Shown here piece after piece: positions 18,018 through 26,536 of a stretch of 64,000 bases of DNA. This DNA is from Microbispora rosea (lineage in GTDB: Bacteria; Actinomycetota; Actinomycetes; Streptosporangiales; Streptosporangiaceae). Position 1 is the first letter of the stretch; every line of letters begins with the position of its first letter. The notes under the pieces are model-generated. The model ran no database searches. It worked only from the letters and a program-made list of their open reading frames with translations, and was not told the DNA's origin. The position numbers and the translations under genes were made by a program. The stretch is from the NCBI RefSeq assembly GCF_900156315.1, contig NZ_FTNI01000005.1:202167-266166 (forward strand), given 5' to 3'.

Positions 18018-20165
18018 TCAGGAGCTGGTGAGGATGACGAGTCGCTGGGTCGCCCTGGTCATGGCGACATAGCGGTCGACCGCTCCTTCGATCCCTTCGC
18101 CGAACCTCTCCGGGTCGATGAGGACGACCAGGTCGAACTCGAGCCCCTTCGACAGCTCGGGGGTCAGCGACCGGACGCGGGGGGTCTCCTCGAACGAGGG
18201 GTCGCCGATGACGCAGGCGGTCCCCTCGGCGTGCTCGGCGAGCCAGGTGTCGAGGATCGCGCTCAGATCCGGAACGGAGCCGTGCACGACGGGGACGCCG
18301 CCGCTGCGGATGGAGGCCGGCACGTTGGCGTCCGGGAGCACCGCCCGGATGACCGGCTCGGCCTCCGCCATGACCTCTTCCGGCGTCCGGTAGTTGATGC
18401 TCAGGGAGGCCAGGGTGACCCGGTCGAGCCCGATCCGCTTGAGCCGTTCGTGCCACGACTCGGTGAACCCGTGCCTCGCCTGGGCACGGTCCCCGACGAT
18501 GGTGAAGCTGCGGGACGGGCAGCGCAGCAGCAGCATCTGCCACTCCGCGTCGGTGAGCTCCTGCGCCTCGTCGACGATGATGTGCGCGAACGGGCCGGCG
18601 AGCCGGTCCGGGTCGGCGGCGGGCAGCGCGGTGTCGTCGACCAGGGCCCGCTGCAGGTCCTGTCCGCGCAGCATCGACATCACGAGCATCTCGGAGTCGT
18701 CGGCCTCGATCAGGTCCTCGACGACTCGGTCCATGTCCTCGCGCCGGGCCGCGACGGCGGCGTCACGGCGACGCCTGCGCCGGGACGCCTCCGGGTCGCC
18801 GAGCCGCTGCCGCGCCGCGTCCAGGAGCGGCAGGTCGGACACCGTCCAGGCCTGGGCGTCCGCGCGCTGCAGCTTCCGCACCTCGTCGGGGCTGAGCCAG
18901 GGTGCGCACATCCGCAGGTAGGCGGGCACCGACCACAGGTCTCCGACGAGGTCGTCCGGCTCGATCAGCGGCCACGCGCGGTTGAAGGTCGTGAGCAGTT
19001 CCCTGTCGCGCAGCAGCGACTTGCGGACCAGCTCGGCCGGCGCGTCGCCGTCGTACTTGTCCACCAGGATGGTGAGCAGTTCATCCCAGATCTGGTCGCG
19101 CGCCTCGTTGTGGGGAGTGCCCGGGTCCGGTGCGTCGAACGCCTCGGCCCAGTCGTCGGCGCTCAGCGAGATGTCGGACCAGGGGGTCGTGACCGTCATC
19201 GGCGCGGCGGGCGGGTTCTCGTAGAACCTGACGGCCGGTTCGATGGCCTTCACCAGGTCCGCGGACGACTTCAGGCGGGCCACGTCCGGGTCCTTCTCGA
19301 CGGTCGCGGCCGCACCCTGCGGGACGAGGTCCCGCAGGGTGCAGGTCTGCACGCCCTCCTCTCCGAGGCTGGGCAGGACGTCGGCGACGTACGCCAGGTA
19401 GGGCTGGTGCGGGCCCACGAACAGCACGCCGCCCCGGCGGTGACCGAGGCGAGGGTCGGAGTAGAGGAGGTAGGCGGAGCGGTGCAGGGCGACGACGGTC
19501 TTCCCCGTGCCCGGACCTCCGTCGACGACGAGAGCGCCCTCGGATCCCGCGCGGATGACGGCGTCCTGGTCGGCCTGGATGGTGCCGAGCACGTCGCGCA
19601 TCCGCGGCGACCGGCTGCCGCCCAGGCTGGCGATGAACGCGGACTGGTCGTCGAGCGCGGCGTGCCCGTCGAAGCCGTCCGGGGTGAACACCTCGTCCCA
19701 GTAGTCGCTGATGCGGCCGCGGGTCCAGCGATACCTGCGGCGGCTGGCCAGACCCATCGGGTTGGCGTGGGTGGCGCCGAAGAACGGCTCGGCCGCGGGG
19801 GAGCGCCAGTCGAGCAGCAGTCGGCGACCGGCGCTGTCGGTGAGGCCGAGCCGTCCGATGTACACGGGCTCGGGATCGTCCTCGCCGACCATGTGTCCGA
19901 GGCACAGGTCGAGGCCGAAGCGGCGCAGGACGCGCAGGCGGGCGGTCAGCCGATGGACCTCCAGGTCCCGGTCCAGCGCCTGCCGGCCTGCGCCGCTGGG
20001 CGCCCTCAGCTCGGCGTCGAGGCGACCGGCCAGGTCGGCGATCGACTGTTCGAGGCTTTCGGCGATGGCCGCGAAGTGCCGCTCGTCGGCGGCGATCAAC
20101 TTCGGATCGGCCTTGTGGGAGAGGCGGTCGGGAAGGTCGAACGCGCTGGTGGGCAGCGGGTTCAC
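18018..20165 (-). CDS. helR: HelR-type RNA polymerase recycling ATPase/helicase
   Basis: The 715-residue protein belongs to the HelD/HelR group of superfamily 1 helicase-like motors. The start VNPLPTSAFDLPDRLSHKAD is characteristic; a helical N-terminal arm (about 22-82) precedes GGPGTGKT (216-223), a DEAQELTDAEW motif II and a C-terminal UvrD-like domain ending YVAMTRATQRLVILTS. HelR proteins push stalled or rifamycin-bound RNA polymerase off DNA and give tolerance to rifamycins. GTG at 20165 was chosen (GGAG eight bases upstream) over an in-frame GTG at 20204. A near-consensus rifamycin-associated element lies about 170 bases upstream, supporting drug-induced expression. Confidence 0.92.
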   Translation of the reverse strand: MNPLPTSAFDLPDRLSHKADPKLIAADERHFAAIAESLEQSIADLAGRLDAELRAPSGAGRQALDRDLEVHRLTARLRVLRRFGLDLCLGHMVGEDDPEPVYIGRLGLTDSAGRRLLLDWRSPAAEPFFGATHANPMGLASRRRYRWTRGRISDYWDEVFTPDGFDGHAALDDQSAFIASLGGSRSPRMRDVLGTIQADQDAVIRAGSEGALVVDGGPGTGKTVVALHRSAYLLYSDPRLGHRRGGVLFVGPHQPYLAYVADVLPSLGEEGVQTCTLRDLVPQGAAATVEKDPDVARLKSSADLVKAIEPAVRFYENPPAAPMTVTTPWSDISLSADDWAEAFDAPDPGTPHNEARDQIWDELLTILVDKYDGDAPAELVRKSLLRDRELLTTFNRAWPLIEPDDLVGDLWSVPAYLRMCAPWLSPDEVRKLQRADAQAWTVSDLPLLDAARQRLGDPEASRRRRRRDAAVAARREDMDRVVEDLIEADDSEMLVMSMLRGQDLQRALVDDTALPAADPDRLAGPFAHIIVDEAQELTDAEWQMLLLRCPSRSFTIVGDRAQARHGFTESWHERLKRIGLDRVTLASLSINYRTPEEVMAEAEPVIRAVLPDANVPASIRSGGVPVVHGSVPDLSAILDTWLAEHAEGTACVIGDPSFEETPRVRSLTPELSKGLEFDLVVLIDPERFGEGIEGAVDRYVAMTRATQRLVILTSS

Positions 20166-20509
20166 GTCATCAGCTCCGATCTGGGTCGCTTGCGACCGTT
20201 TCACACATCAAGGCGCCCCGAACCGGCGTGACGAAGTCCCCGCGCGGCCCATGCGTCGACGGCAACGCGCGCACGTCGCGTCCCCCGTTGTCCGCAGGCG
20301 CTGCTTCCGGCGGACGATTGTGCGGCACGACGGGGGTCTTGCCGCAAGCCCCCCTGGGCGCTATACGTTGAAAGTGGAAAGGAGCGGACAGTCTCCTTTT
20401 CGTCTCCTCGTATCGGCGGTCGGCCTGCCGGGCCGGTCACCGCCATACCTCCTGGACCCGTCCTCGGCCTCTGGGGCCGCTCGTCGGGCGGGCGCGACTC
20501 GCGATGGGC
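20166..20509. other. 344-base intergenic region upstream of helR
   Basis: No convincing gene. It contains the ribosome site of helR, the rifamycin-associated element and, on the minus strand, a possible -35/-10 pair (TTGCGG inside the element, 19 bases, CACAAT at 20322-20317). The right half is the 3' flank of the methyltransferase gene. Confidence 0.5.
20332..20354. promoter_or_regulatory. Rifamycin-associated element (RAE)-like inverted repeat
   Basis: The core CTTGC-C-GCAAG (20338-20348) is a perfect dyad, extended by G and C runs to 11-base arms with a single mismatch (T20337). Compared with the 19-base RAE consensus GGGG-CTTGC-N-GCAAG-CCCC, positions 20334-20352 differ only at the fourth base, the central base being variable. 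RAEs mark rifamycin-inducible genes in actinomycetes. Confidence 0.75.
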
Positions 20510-21322
20510 TCAGAACCGGTAGCGGAGAATGCGTGCCCCTTGCCGGGACAAGGCCGTGCTGCGGGCGGTGAGACGGGTCAGCGCGCGTAGGGGCTGCGGG
20601 AACCGGGCGATTTCCGGTGCGCGGGTGAGGAACTGCTCCTCGACCAGTTCGAGGCCGGCGCGCCAGGACTCGGGTTCGTGCGGGTCGTCGAAGCCCTGGG
20701 CGGCTTTGATGCCGAGTGCCTTGATGGTCGGGTGATACTTCATGGCCCAGGCGGCGAAGCGGGTGTAGCCGTTGAGCGCGAGCTCGCCCGAAGGGAAGTG
20801 ACCGGCCAGCGCGCGGGTCAGCGCCTGGAAGGAGTCGCCGGGCATGAAGGGGAACAGCCCTTCCGCGACGATCATCGCCGGCCGGTCGCCGGGGATCGCG
20901 CTGAGCCAGCCGGAGCCAGTGAGGTCGGCTCCGACCAGGTGGGAACGGCAGGGCAGCCATTCGGCCCGCAGGTGCACCACTTCAGGGAAATCGATGTCGT
21001 ACCAGTCGACGCCGGGCGGGGGATCACAGCGGAACACTCTCGGGTCCAGGCCGCAGCCCAGGTCGAGCACCACGCATCCGGGATGAGCGGCGACGTAGGC
21101 GCGGACGACGTCGTCGAGCATCTTGGCGCGCAGTGCCGTGGTGACGACGAGGTTGGGCTTGACCTTCAGCTTGCCGAAGTCGTAATCGATGGTGCCGGCC
21201 AGGTCGGCTGAGAGCGTGTCGCCGAGGATCGGGCTGGGCCGCCCGGAGTCCAGGGCCCTGGCGTGGAGAGTGAGCAGCAGCGTTTCCTGGACCAGCCCGA
21301 GTTCGGGTTGCCGGAGGTGCAT
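20510..21322 (-). CDS. Class I SAM-dependent methyltransferase, TcmP/LCMT-like
   Basis: The 270-residue protein has the leucine carboxyl methyltransferase-like fold found in polyketide O-methyltransferase TcmP: SADLAGTIDYDFGKLK, the SAM loop VVLDLGCGLDPRVFR, WYDIDFPEVVHLR, and IVAEGLFPF. The product is usually an O-methylated aromatic or carboxyl group; the substrate here is unknown. It follows the MarR-like regulator gene by 9 bases and forms an operon with it. AAGGAA lies before ATG 21322. Confidence 0.88.
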   Translation of the reverse strand: MHLRQPELGLVQETLLLTLHARALDSGRPSPILGDTLSADLAGTIDYDFGKLKVKPNLVVTTALRAKMLDDVVRAYVAAHPGCVVLDLGCGLDPRVFRCDPPPGVDWYDIDFPEVVHLRAEWLPCRSHLVGADLTGSGWLSAIPGDRPAMIVAEGLFPFMPGDSFQALTRALAGHFPSGELALNGYTRFAAWAMKYHPTIKALGIKAAQGFDDPHEPESWRAGLELVEEQFLTRAPEIARFPQPLRALTRLTARSTALSRQGARILRYRF

Positions 21323-21331
21323 GGGGGTTCC

Positions 21332-21796
21332 TTAACGGCGTAGCGGATGGCGGGCCGCGAGGTTCTGCAGCCACGTCAGGGAGTCGTGGGCGGCCTTGAT
21401 GCGCTCGGTGCGGTGCCCCTCGCGCCCCTCGCCGCCCACGATGTCGAGCCCTTCGTCGGCGATCTCGCCGAACGCGCTCAGGCTTTCGAGCTTGCGCTGG
21501 ATGACCTTCTGCCAGGCGTCGTCTTCGATGCGGTAGTAGGAGATGCGATCACCGGGCCTTCTCACCTTCTTGACCAGGCCGATGGCCGTGAGGAAGCGCA
21601 TGTTCGAGGTGAGCGAGGCTCTGCTGGCCTGGATGACCTCCGCGATCTGGCCGGCGGACTGCTCGGCCGGATCGCAGATCATGAGCCAGCCGAGGACGCG
21701 TCCGGTGATGGGCGGCAGCCCCCACTCCTCGACGCAGAAGGCCGCCACCCGCTCCACCCAGCGAAGCAGCCGGTCCTGCTGTTCCTCAGTGCTCAT
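21332..21796 (-). CDS. GbsR/MarR-like transcriptional regulator
   Basis: The 154-residue protein has a winged helix with AFCVEEWGLPPITGRVLGWLMICDPAEQSAGQIAEVIQASRASLTSNMRFLTAIGLVKKVRRPGDRISYYRI, typical of GbsR-like regulators of the MarR superfamily, and a helical dimerisation tail. GGAGG precedes the start; a GTG directly before the ATG (21799) is the alternative. It is the first gene of an operon with the methyltransferase, and a 20-base dyad at 21892-21911 between it and the divergent exporter is its probable operator. Confidence 0.85.
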   Translation of the reverse strand: MSTEEQQDRLLRWVERVAAFCVEEWGLPPITGRVLGWLMICDPAEQSAGQIAEVIQASRASLTSNMRFLTAIGLVKKVRRPGDRISYYRIEDDAWQKVIQRKLESLSAFGEIADEGLDIVGGEGREGHRTERIKAAHDSLTWLQNLAARHPLRR

Positions 21797-21891
21797 CACC
21801 GCGTCCTCCGTTCTTGATCGTGTGCCGGTTCACTGTGTCATGGCGGCCACCGGCTCGTAGGCGGGCGTCGGGTGGTGATTGCTCGCTAGTC

Positions 21892-21911
21892 ATTTCAACT
21901 CTGACTGAAAT
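21892..21911. promoter_or_regulatory. Inverted repeat ATTTCA-N8-TGAAAT, probable GbsR/MarR operator
   Basis: Perfect 6-base arms around eight bases, in an AT-rich patch between the divergent regulator and LysE genes, 95 bases from each start. It is followed by TATATA, a possible promoter element. Confidence 0.45.
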
Positions 21912-22009
21912 ATATAGCAATGTCGATCCGAAGGCTGCGCAAGGCAGAGGCCGAGCAACGGCCGGGAAAGCGGTTGCGGCGCTCGGGCGCCCGCCGGGAC
22001 GATGACCGC

Positions 22010-22642
22010 GTGATTTGGATCGCTTTTGTCGGTTCGTGTTTCCTGCTCGCGATGATCCCGGGTGTCAGCACCGCGGTGATCCTGAGACAGACGCTCAGGG
22101 CCGGGCGCTCGTCCGGTGTGGCGGCTCTCCTCGGCAACGAGACGGGCATCCTCCTGTGGGCGATGGCCGCCGTGTTCGGGCTGTCCGCGCTGGTCCTGGC
22201 CTCGGAGGTCGCCTACGGCGCGATGAAGGCGGTGGGCGCGGCGCTGCTGATCGTGATGGGCGTGCAGTCGTTGTGGAAGGCCAGGCGCGCGCCTGCGGCG
22301 CTCGACCCGCCCGTGCCGTACGGCGGGGGAGAGGTGCGCGGCGGATGGCGCCGCTCGTACGGTCTGGGGCTCGCCACCTGCGGCGCCAACCCGAAGGCCG
22401 CTGTTTTCGCGATGTCGTTCCTGCCGCAGTTCGTGCCCCAGGGCGCCCATGTGCCGTTGACGCTGACCATGCTCGCGGTGATCTGGGTGGTCGTGGACGT
22501 CATCTGGTACGTCGGGGTGATCTGGCTGATCGGCCGAGTCGGTGCCGTGCTCGGCCGGCCCGCGGTCCGCCGCCGCCTGGAACAGGTGTCGGGGACGGTC
22601 CTGGTCGCCCTCGGCGTCCGCGTCGCATTGGAGGCCCGATGA
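22010..22642 (+). CDS. LysE family amino acid exporter
   Basis: The 210-residue protein has six hydrophobic segments, the N-terminal VIWIAFVGSCFLLAMIPGVST (the position of the family's LTPGPD motif), GVAALLGNETGILLW and the middle ATCGANPKAAVFAMSFLPQFV with the conserved NPK. LysE/RhtB proteins export amino acids or their analogues. GTG 22010 was chosen because the family starts there; the longer in-frame ATG start at 21920 would add a charged 30-residue extension. Its stop overlaps the next gene as ATGA. Confidence 0.85.
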   Translation: MIWIAFVGSCFLLAMIPGVSTAVILRQTLRAGRSSGVAALLGNETGILLWAMAAVFGLSALVLASEVAYGAMKAVGAALLIVMGVQSLWKARRAPAALDPPVPYGGGEVRGGWRRSYGLGLATCGANPKAAVFAMSFLPQFVPQGAHVPLTLTMLAVIWVVVDVIWYVGVIWLIGRVGAVLGRPAVRRRLEQVSGTVLVALGVRVALEAR

Positions 22643-23382
22643 CCGTCTGGCACGAGGAACGGGGCTCCGGCGAGCCCGTCGTCCTGCTGCACTCCGGCGT
22701 CGCCGACTCGGGCATGTGGGATCCCCAGTGGGAGCCGCTGGGCGAGCGGTTCCGCGTCATCCGGCTCGACTTCCGGGGGCACGGGCGCACACCGTGCGTC
22801 GCCGAGGGGCCCTACTCGGACGCCGGTGACGTCGCGGACCTGCTCGCGGCGCTCGGGCTGCGCCGGGTCGGGCTCGTCGGATCGTCGTACGGCGGGCGGG
22901 TGGCGCTGGAGCTCGCGACCGGGCATCCCGATCTCGTCTCGCGGCTCGTGCTGCTGAACGCCGGCTGCGGCCTGCCGCCGACTCCCGACCTCGAAGCCTT
23001 CGGGGCGGAGGAGGACCGGCTGATCGAGGCCGGCGACGTCGGGGGAGCGGTGGACCTCAACGTGCGCACATGGCTGGGTCCCGAGGCGGACGAGCCGGTC
23101 AGAGCGCGGGTGGCGGCGATGCAGCGGCACGCCTTCGAGGTGCAGCTGGCGGCCGACCCCGAGATCGAGCGGCGCAGGGACCCGATCGACCTGACGGTCA
23201 TCACGGCGCCCACGCTCGTGGTCACCGGTGGGCAGGACCTGCCGTACTTCCGGGAGAGCGGGCGGCACATCGCGGAGGAGCTGCCGGACGCGACGCTGCT
23301 CGAACTCGACTGGGCCGGTCACCTGCCGAGCCTGGAGCGCCCCGCCGAGGTCACCCGACTGCTGAACGAGTTCCTGTCCTGA
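22639..23382 (+). CDS. Alpha/beta hydrolase
   Basis: The 247-residue protein has the alpha/beta hydrolase plan: HSGVADSGMWDPQW (oxyanion region), DFRGHG, the nucleophile elbow GSSYGG, an acidic residue in TGGQDLPYF and the catalytic His in WAGHLPSLE. It is of the epoxide hydrolase/lactonase-like group. The ATG overlaps the LysE stop, so hydrolysis and export are probably linked. The last 20 codons recur as a degenerate fragment at 27505-27564. Confidence 0.9.
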   Translation: MTVWHEERGSGEPVVLLHSGVADSGMWDPQWEPLGERFRVIRLDFRGHGRTPCVAEGPYSDAGDVADLLAALGLRRVGLVGSSYGGRVALELATGHPDLVSRLVLLNAGCGLPPTPDLEAFGAEEDRLIEAGDVGGAVDLNVRTWLGPEADEPVRARVAAMQRHAFEVQLAADPEIERRRDPIDLTVITAPTLVVTGGQDLPYFRESGRHIAEELPDATLLELDWAGHLPSLERPAEVTRLLNEFLS

Positions 23383-23383
23383 T

Positions 23384-23396
23384 CTACTTTGTAAAG
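23384..23396 (+). promoter_or_regulatory. CTACTTTGTAAAG motif, second copy
   Basis: Identical to the motif at 15061-15073. It starts two bases after the hydrolase stop codon and lies 131 bases upstream of the MocR gene. Confidence 0.4.
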
Positions 23397-23515
23397 GCGC
23401 TCGGTCGGTGGAACAACCGAGCCCCCGCGCGGCGCCCCGCCGTGCGCACGTGACGACAAATCCGCAGGGGAAACCTGAGATGACCAGGAGCCTGTACGCG
23501 GCACACGCCCGGTAA

Positions 23516-23544
23516 GGTCCGATCCTGTGGGGCGATCGAGGACC
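23516..23544. promoter_or_regulatory. Inverted repeat GGTCC-N19-GGACC at the MocR start
   Basis: The element spans the GTG start of the MocR gene. A block of about 36 bases around it (from TAAGGTCCGATCCTG on) is repeated with five changes upstream of the FAD oxidoreductase gene. TAAGGT at 23513-23518 could be the -10 box of a leaderless transcript. Self-regulation is the simplest reading. Confidence 0.5.
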
Positions 23545-25002
23545 AACTCCGGGCTGGCCGAGGACCTGCTCATCGAGCTGGACCGGGACGCCGGGGTGCC
23601 GCTGCACCGGCAGATCGAGGCGTCCATCCGCGCGAGCATCCGGGCCGGTCGGTTGCGAGCGGGTGCGTCGCTGCCCCCCACCCGCACCCTCGCGGCCGGG
23701 CTCGGGGTTTCCCGCGGGGTGGTCGTGGAGGCCTACCAGCAGCTCGTGGCCGAGGGCTACCTCGCCAGCCGATCGGGCGGTTACACCCAGGTCGCCGCGA
23801 CGATGCCGCAGACGGTCGCCGGCGCGGGCTCCGCGGCTTCGACGGCGACCTCAATGGCGGCTTCGACGGCCGGTTCGACGGCGCAGCAGGCCGCCCGTAG
23901 CGTCGGCTTCAGGATCGACTTCGGGTACGGGCGCACCGACGTGTCGCAGTTCCCGCGGGCCGCCTGGCTGCGCTCGGTTCGCACCGTGCTCACCACCACA
24001 CCCAACGACCGGTTCGCCTACCTCGACGGGCGCGGCGTGCCGGAACTGCGTCAGGCCCTGTGCGACTACCTCAACCGGGTGCGCGGCACGCTGGCCGTCC
24101 CCGGCAACGTGGTCGTCTGCAACGGCTACGGGCAGGGCGTCGCGTTGCTGATCCAGGTGCTCGCGCGGCGCGGGGCCAGGCGGATCGCCCTGGAGGACCC
24201 GTCGTCCCGCGACGATGCCCGGGTGCTGGCCGCAGCCGCGGGACTGGACGTGGTCGGCATCCCGGTGGGTCCGGACGGCGTTCGGGTCGACGCCCTCGAC
24301 CTGGCCGACGCCGACGCGCTGGTCCTCACGCCGTCGCACCAGTGGCCGACTGGCGGGGTGCTGTCGGCGACGGCCAGGGCCGAGGTGATCCGCTGGGCGA
24401 GGCGCCGCGGCGCGATCGTGATCGAGGACGACTATGACGCGGAGTACCGTTACGACCGGTCTCCGGTGGGCGCCATGCAGGGCCTGGCGCCCGAGCACGT
24501 CGTCTACTGCGGCACGGCCAGCAAGACGCTCGCGCCGGGGTTGCGGCTCGGCTGGATGGTGGTGCCTCCCCAGCTGGTCGCCGACGTCGCCGCGGCGAAG
24601 CTGCTCGCCGACCGCGGTTCGTCGGTCATCGACCAGCTGACGTTCGCCGACTTCCTCACCCGCGGCGAGTTCGACCGTCACCTGCGCCGGATGCGTCCGG
24701 TGTACCGGCGCCGCCGTGACGCGCTGCTGGACGCGCTGCGCACTCATCTGCCGGATCTGCGGCCGGCCGGGATCGCCGCCGGGCAGCACGTGGTCGCCTG
24801 GCTCCCGCCCGACCTCGACGAGGCGGCGGTGGTGGCGGCCGCCGCCCGGCACGGGCTCGGCATCCAGGGCGTCGGGCCGTTCCGGATCGCCGGCGCCGGG
24901 CCCGGTGGCCTGATCTTCGGCTACGCCATCCTCAGCGAGAGCGCCATCGCCGAGGGGGTCGCGCTGCTGGCGACGGCCATCCGTGAGGTGCGGGGCTCCT
25001 GA
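23527..25002 (+). CDS. MocR/PdxR-like GntR regulator with aminotransferase domain
   Basis: The 491-residue protein combines a GntR winged helix (VPLHRQIEASIRASIRAGRL, LPPTRTLAAGLGVSRGVVVEAYQQLVAEGYL), an Ala/Ser/Thr-rich linker (about 95-125) and a fold-type I aminotransferase domain with TPSHQWPTGG, IVIEDDYDAEYRYD and the PLP Lys in TASKTLAPGLRLGW. MocR proteins bind PLP compounds and activate a divergent or adjacent gene. The GTG start coincides with the conserved operator block, so translation may be leaderless. The probable target is the convergent FAD oxidoreductase, which carries the same block at its own promoter. Confidence 0.9.
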   Translation: MGRSRTNSGLAEDLLIELDRDAGVPLHRQIEASIRASIRAGRLRAGASLPPTRTLAAGLGVSRGVVVEAYQQLVAEGYLASRSGGYTQVAATMPQTVAGAGSAASTATSMAASTAGSTAQQAARSVGFRIDFGYGRTDVSQFPRAAWLRSVRTVLTTTPNDRFAYLDGRGVPELRQALCDYLNRVRGTLAVPGNVVVCNGYGQGVALLIQVLARRGARRIALEDPSSRDDARVLAAAAGLDVVGIPVGPDGVRVDALDLADADALVLTPSHQWPTGGVLSATARAEVIRWARRRGAIVIEDDYDAEYRYDRSPVGAMQGLAPEHVVYCGTASKTLAPGLRLGWMVVPPQLVADVAAAKLLADRGSSVIDQLTFADFLTRGEFDRHLRRMRPVYRRRRDALLDALRTHLPDLRPAGIAAGQHVVAWLPPDLDEAAVVAAAARHGLGIQGVGPFRIAGAGPGGLIFGYAILSESAIAEGVALLATAIREVRGS

Positions 25003-25011
25003 CGCGGCCCG

Positions 25012-26367
25012 TCACTGCGCCGGACGGATGTTCTGGTTCAGGTGGAACACGTTCGCCGGGTCGTAGGCGGTCTTCAGCGCGGTCAGCCGGGCCAGCTTCG
25101 GCGCCGAGTACGCCCGCCGCACGCCGCGCCGCCCGTCGGCCAGCTCGTCGGCCGTCAACGAGTTGACGTAGATTCCGCTGGCGTACGGCTCGAGCGAGGC
25201 GCCGGCGGCGCGGGCGGCACCCATCCTGGCGTCGTCCTCAGCCGGGTCGGTCCAGCGAGCGCCGGCACCGAACTCGAACATCGTGCCGCGGTGGCTGAAC
25301 GCCGCGTCCGCATCCGGGACATCGGCGATCGCGCCGCCGTGCGCCTGCAGGCCGACGTTCGGCAGCTCCGGACTGGCGCTCAGGTCGGGGCGGCCGCGCA
25401 GCAAGAAGGCCTCGATCGCCGCGGTGGGGAAGCTCCGCAGGTAGTGCCCGTTGGAATAGCGGCGGTAGGCGTGGCCGCCGGTGGAGTCGTCGCGTCGCTG
25501 TAGTTCGAGGTAGGACGGTGTGGTGACGCGGGAGGCGAGCGGGCGTCCGAGCGCGGCCATCGCGGGGAGCAGCCGGCGGCCCTCGGCCGGGTCGCCGACC
25601 CACACGAACCCCAGCGTGGCGATCGGGCCGGAGGGAGCGCCGGCGACGCCGGCGGTGAACGTCGCCTGCCGGGGCGCGACGGTGTTCAGGTCGCGCCAGC
25701 CCTCGATGACCGGGACGGCGTCCTCAGCGCGGAAGTCGAACTCGGCGACCAGCGTCCGCGTGCCGGTGTGATGCAACCGGAACTCGAAGTCGGTGACGAT
25801 GCCGAAGTTGCCACCGCCGCCGCGCAGGCCCCAGAACAGATCGGGGTTCTCGGTGCGGCTGGCGGTGACCACGTCGCCCTCGGCGGTGACCACCGTGTAG
25901 GAGACGACGTTGTCGCAGGCCAGGCCGTACTGGCGGGCCAGCCAGCCCATGCCGCCGCCGAGCGTGAGCCCGCCGACGCCGGTGTGTGAGACGTTGCCGG
26001 CGGTGGTGGCCAGGCCGTACGCCTGGGACGCCCGGTCCAGCGCGCCGAGCAGCGCGCCGCCCTGCACCCGGGCCAGGCGACGGGCCGGGTCGATCCGCAC
26101 GCCGCCCATGGGCGTCAGGTCGATCATGAGTCCGCCGTCGGGGACGGCGAAGCCGGCGGCGTTGTGGCCGCCGCAGCGGACGCCGATCTCGAGGTCCAGC
26201 TCGCGGGCCGTCCGCACGGCGGAGACCACGTCGGCGACGCTCGCCGCGCGGACGATCATTCGTGGGCGCCGGTCGATCATGGCGTTCCAGACCGTGCGGG
26301 CGGTGTCGTAGCCGGCGTCGCCAGGCCTGAGCACCTGGCCGTCGAAACGCGTTGTCGTCGTCGTCAT
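25012..26367 (-). CDS. FAD-binding oxidoreductase, berberine bridge enzyme-like (probable bicovalent FAD)
   Basis: The 451-residue protein has the PCMH/VAO FAD-binding domain and the C-terminal BBE motif (YDPANVFHLNQNI). RCGGHN supplies His68 for 8-alpha-histidyl linkage, and GWLARQYGLACDNV supplies Cys151 for the 6-S-cysteinyl linkage, so FAD is probably held by two covalent bonds. Relatives oxidise sugars, alkaloids or aclacinomycin-type glycosides with oxygen. No signal peptide is visible. A GGTCC-N19-GGACC element lies 37 bases upstream of the ATG and matches the MocR gene's own site. Confidence 0.92.
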   Translation of the reverse strand: MTTTTTRFDGQVLRPGDAGYDTARTVWNAMIDRRPRMIVRAASVADVVSAVRTARELDLEIGVRCGGHNAAGFAVPDGGLMIDLTPMGGVRIDPARRLARVQGGALLGALDRASQAYGLATTAGNVSHTGVGGLTLGGGMGWLARQYGLACDNVVSYTVVTAEGDVVTASRTENPDLFWGLRGGGGNFGIVTDFEFRLHHTGTRTLVAEFDFRAEDAVPVIEGWRDLNTVAPRQATFTAGVAGAPSGPIATLGFVWVGDPAEGRRLLPAMAALGRPLASRVTTPSYLELQRRDDSTGGHAYRRYSNGHYLRSFPTAAIEAFLLRGRPDLSASPELPNVGLQAHGGAIADVPDADAAFSHRGTMFEFGAGARWTDPAEDDARMGAARAAGASLEPYASGIYVNSLTADELADGRRGVRRAYSAPKLARLTALKTAYDPANVFHLNQNIRPAQ

Positions 26368-26403
26368 GCCCCTCAGCCTGGCAGGAATCGGTACGGTCGA
26401 TAA

Positions 26404-26432
26404 GGTCCGATCCTGCGGGCCGATTGAGGACC
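26404..26432. promoter_or_regulatory. Inverted repeat GGTCC-N19-GGACC upstream of the FAD oxidoreductase
   Basis: Second copy of the MocR-start element, same arms and same 19-base spacing, between the divergent oxidoreductase and SCO6745-like genes. Confidence 0.5.
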
Positions 26433-26496
26433 AATTTGCGGCGACCGGGCGGCGATCCAGTCCGGACGACCCCCCGGCGCTGCCCGGCGGAATCGA

Positions 26497-26536
26497 CCGG
26501 AGTTTTTCGGCCGGAGTTTTTCGGCCGGAGTTGTCG
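26497..26536 (+). repeat. 14-base tandem repeat
   Basis: Two exact copies of CCGGAGTTTTTCGG and a third broken copy. The T-rich units lie about 105 bases upstream of the SCO6745-like start and may overlap its promoter. Confidence 0.7.

Noticed and set aside
18231-20231. 666-codon plus-strand open frame opposite helR
   Set aside because: Antisense shadow in high-GC DNA.
20201-20446. 81-codon minus-strand frame in the helR upstream region
   Set aside because: No family resemblance and it would run through the rifamycin-associated element and helR's ribosome site.
20510-21322. Polyketide biosynthetic cluster based on the TcmP-like methyltransferase and SnoaL-like genes
   Set aside because: No ketosynthase, acyl carrier protein, adenylation or terpene synthase gene is in the window.
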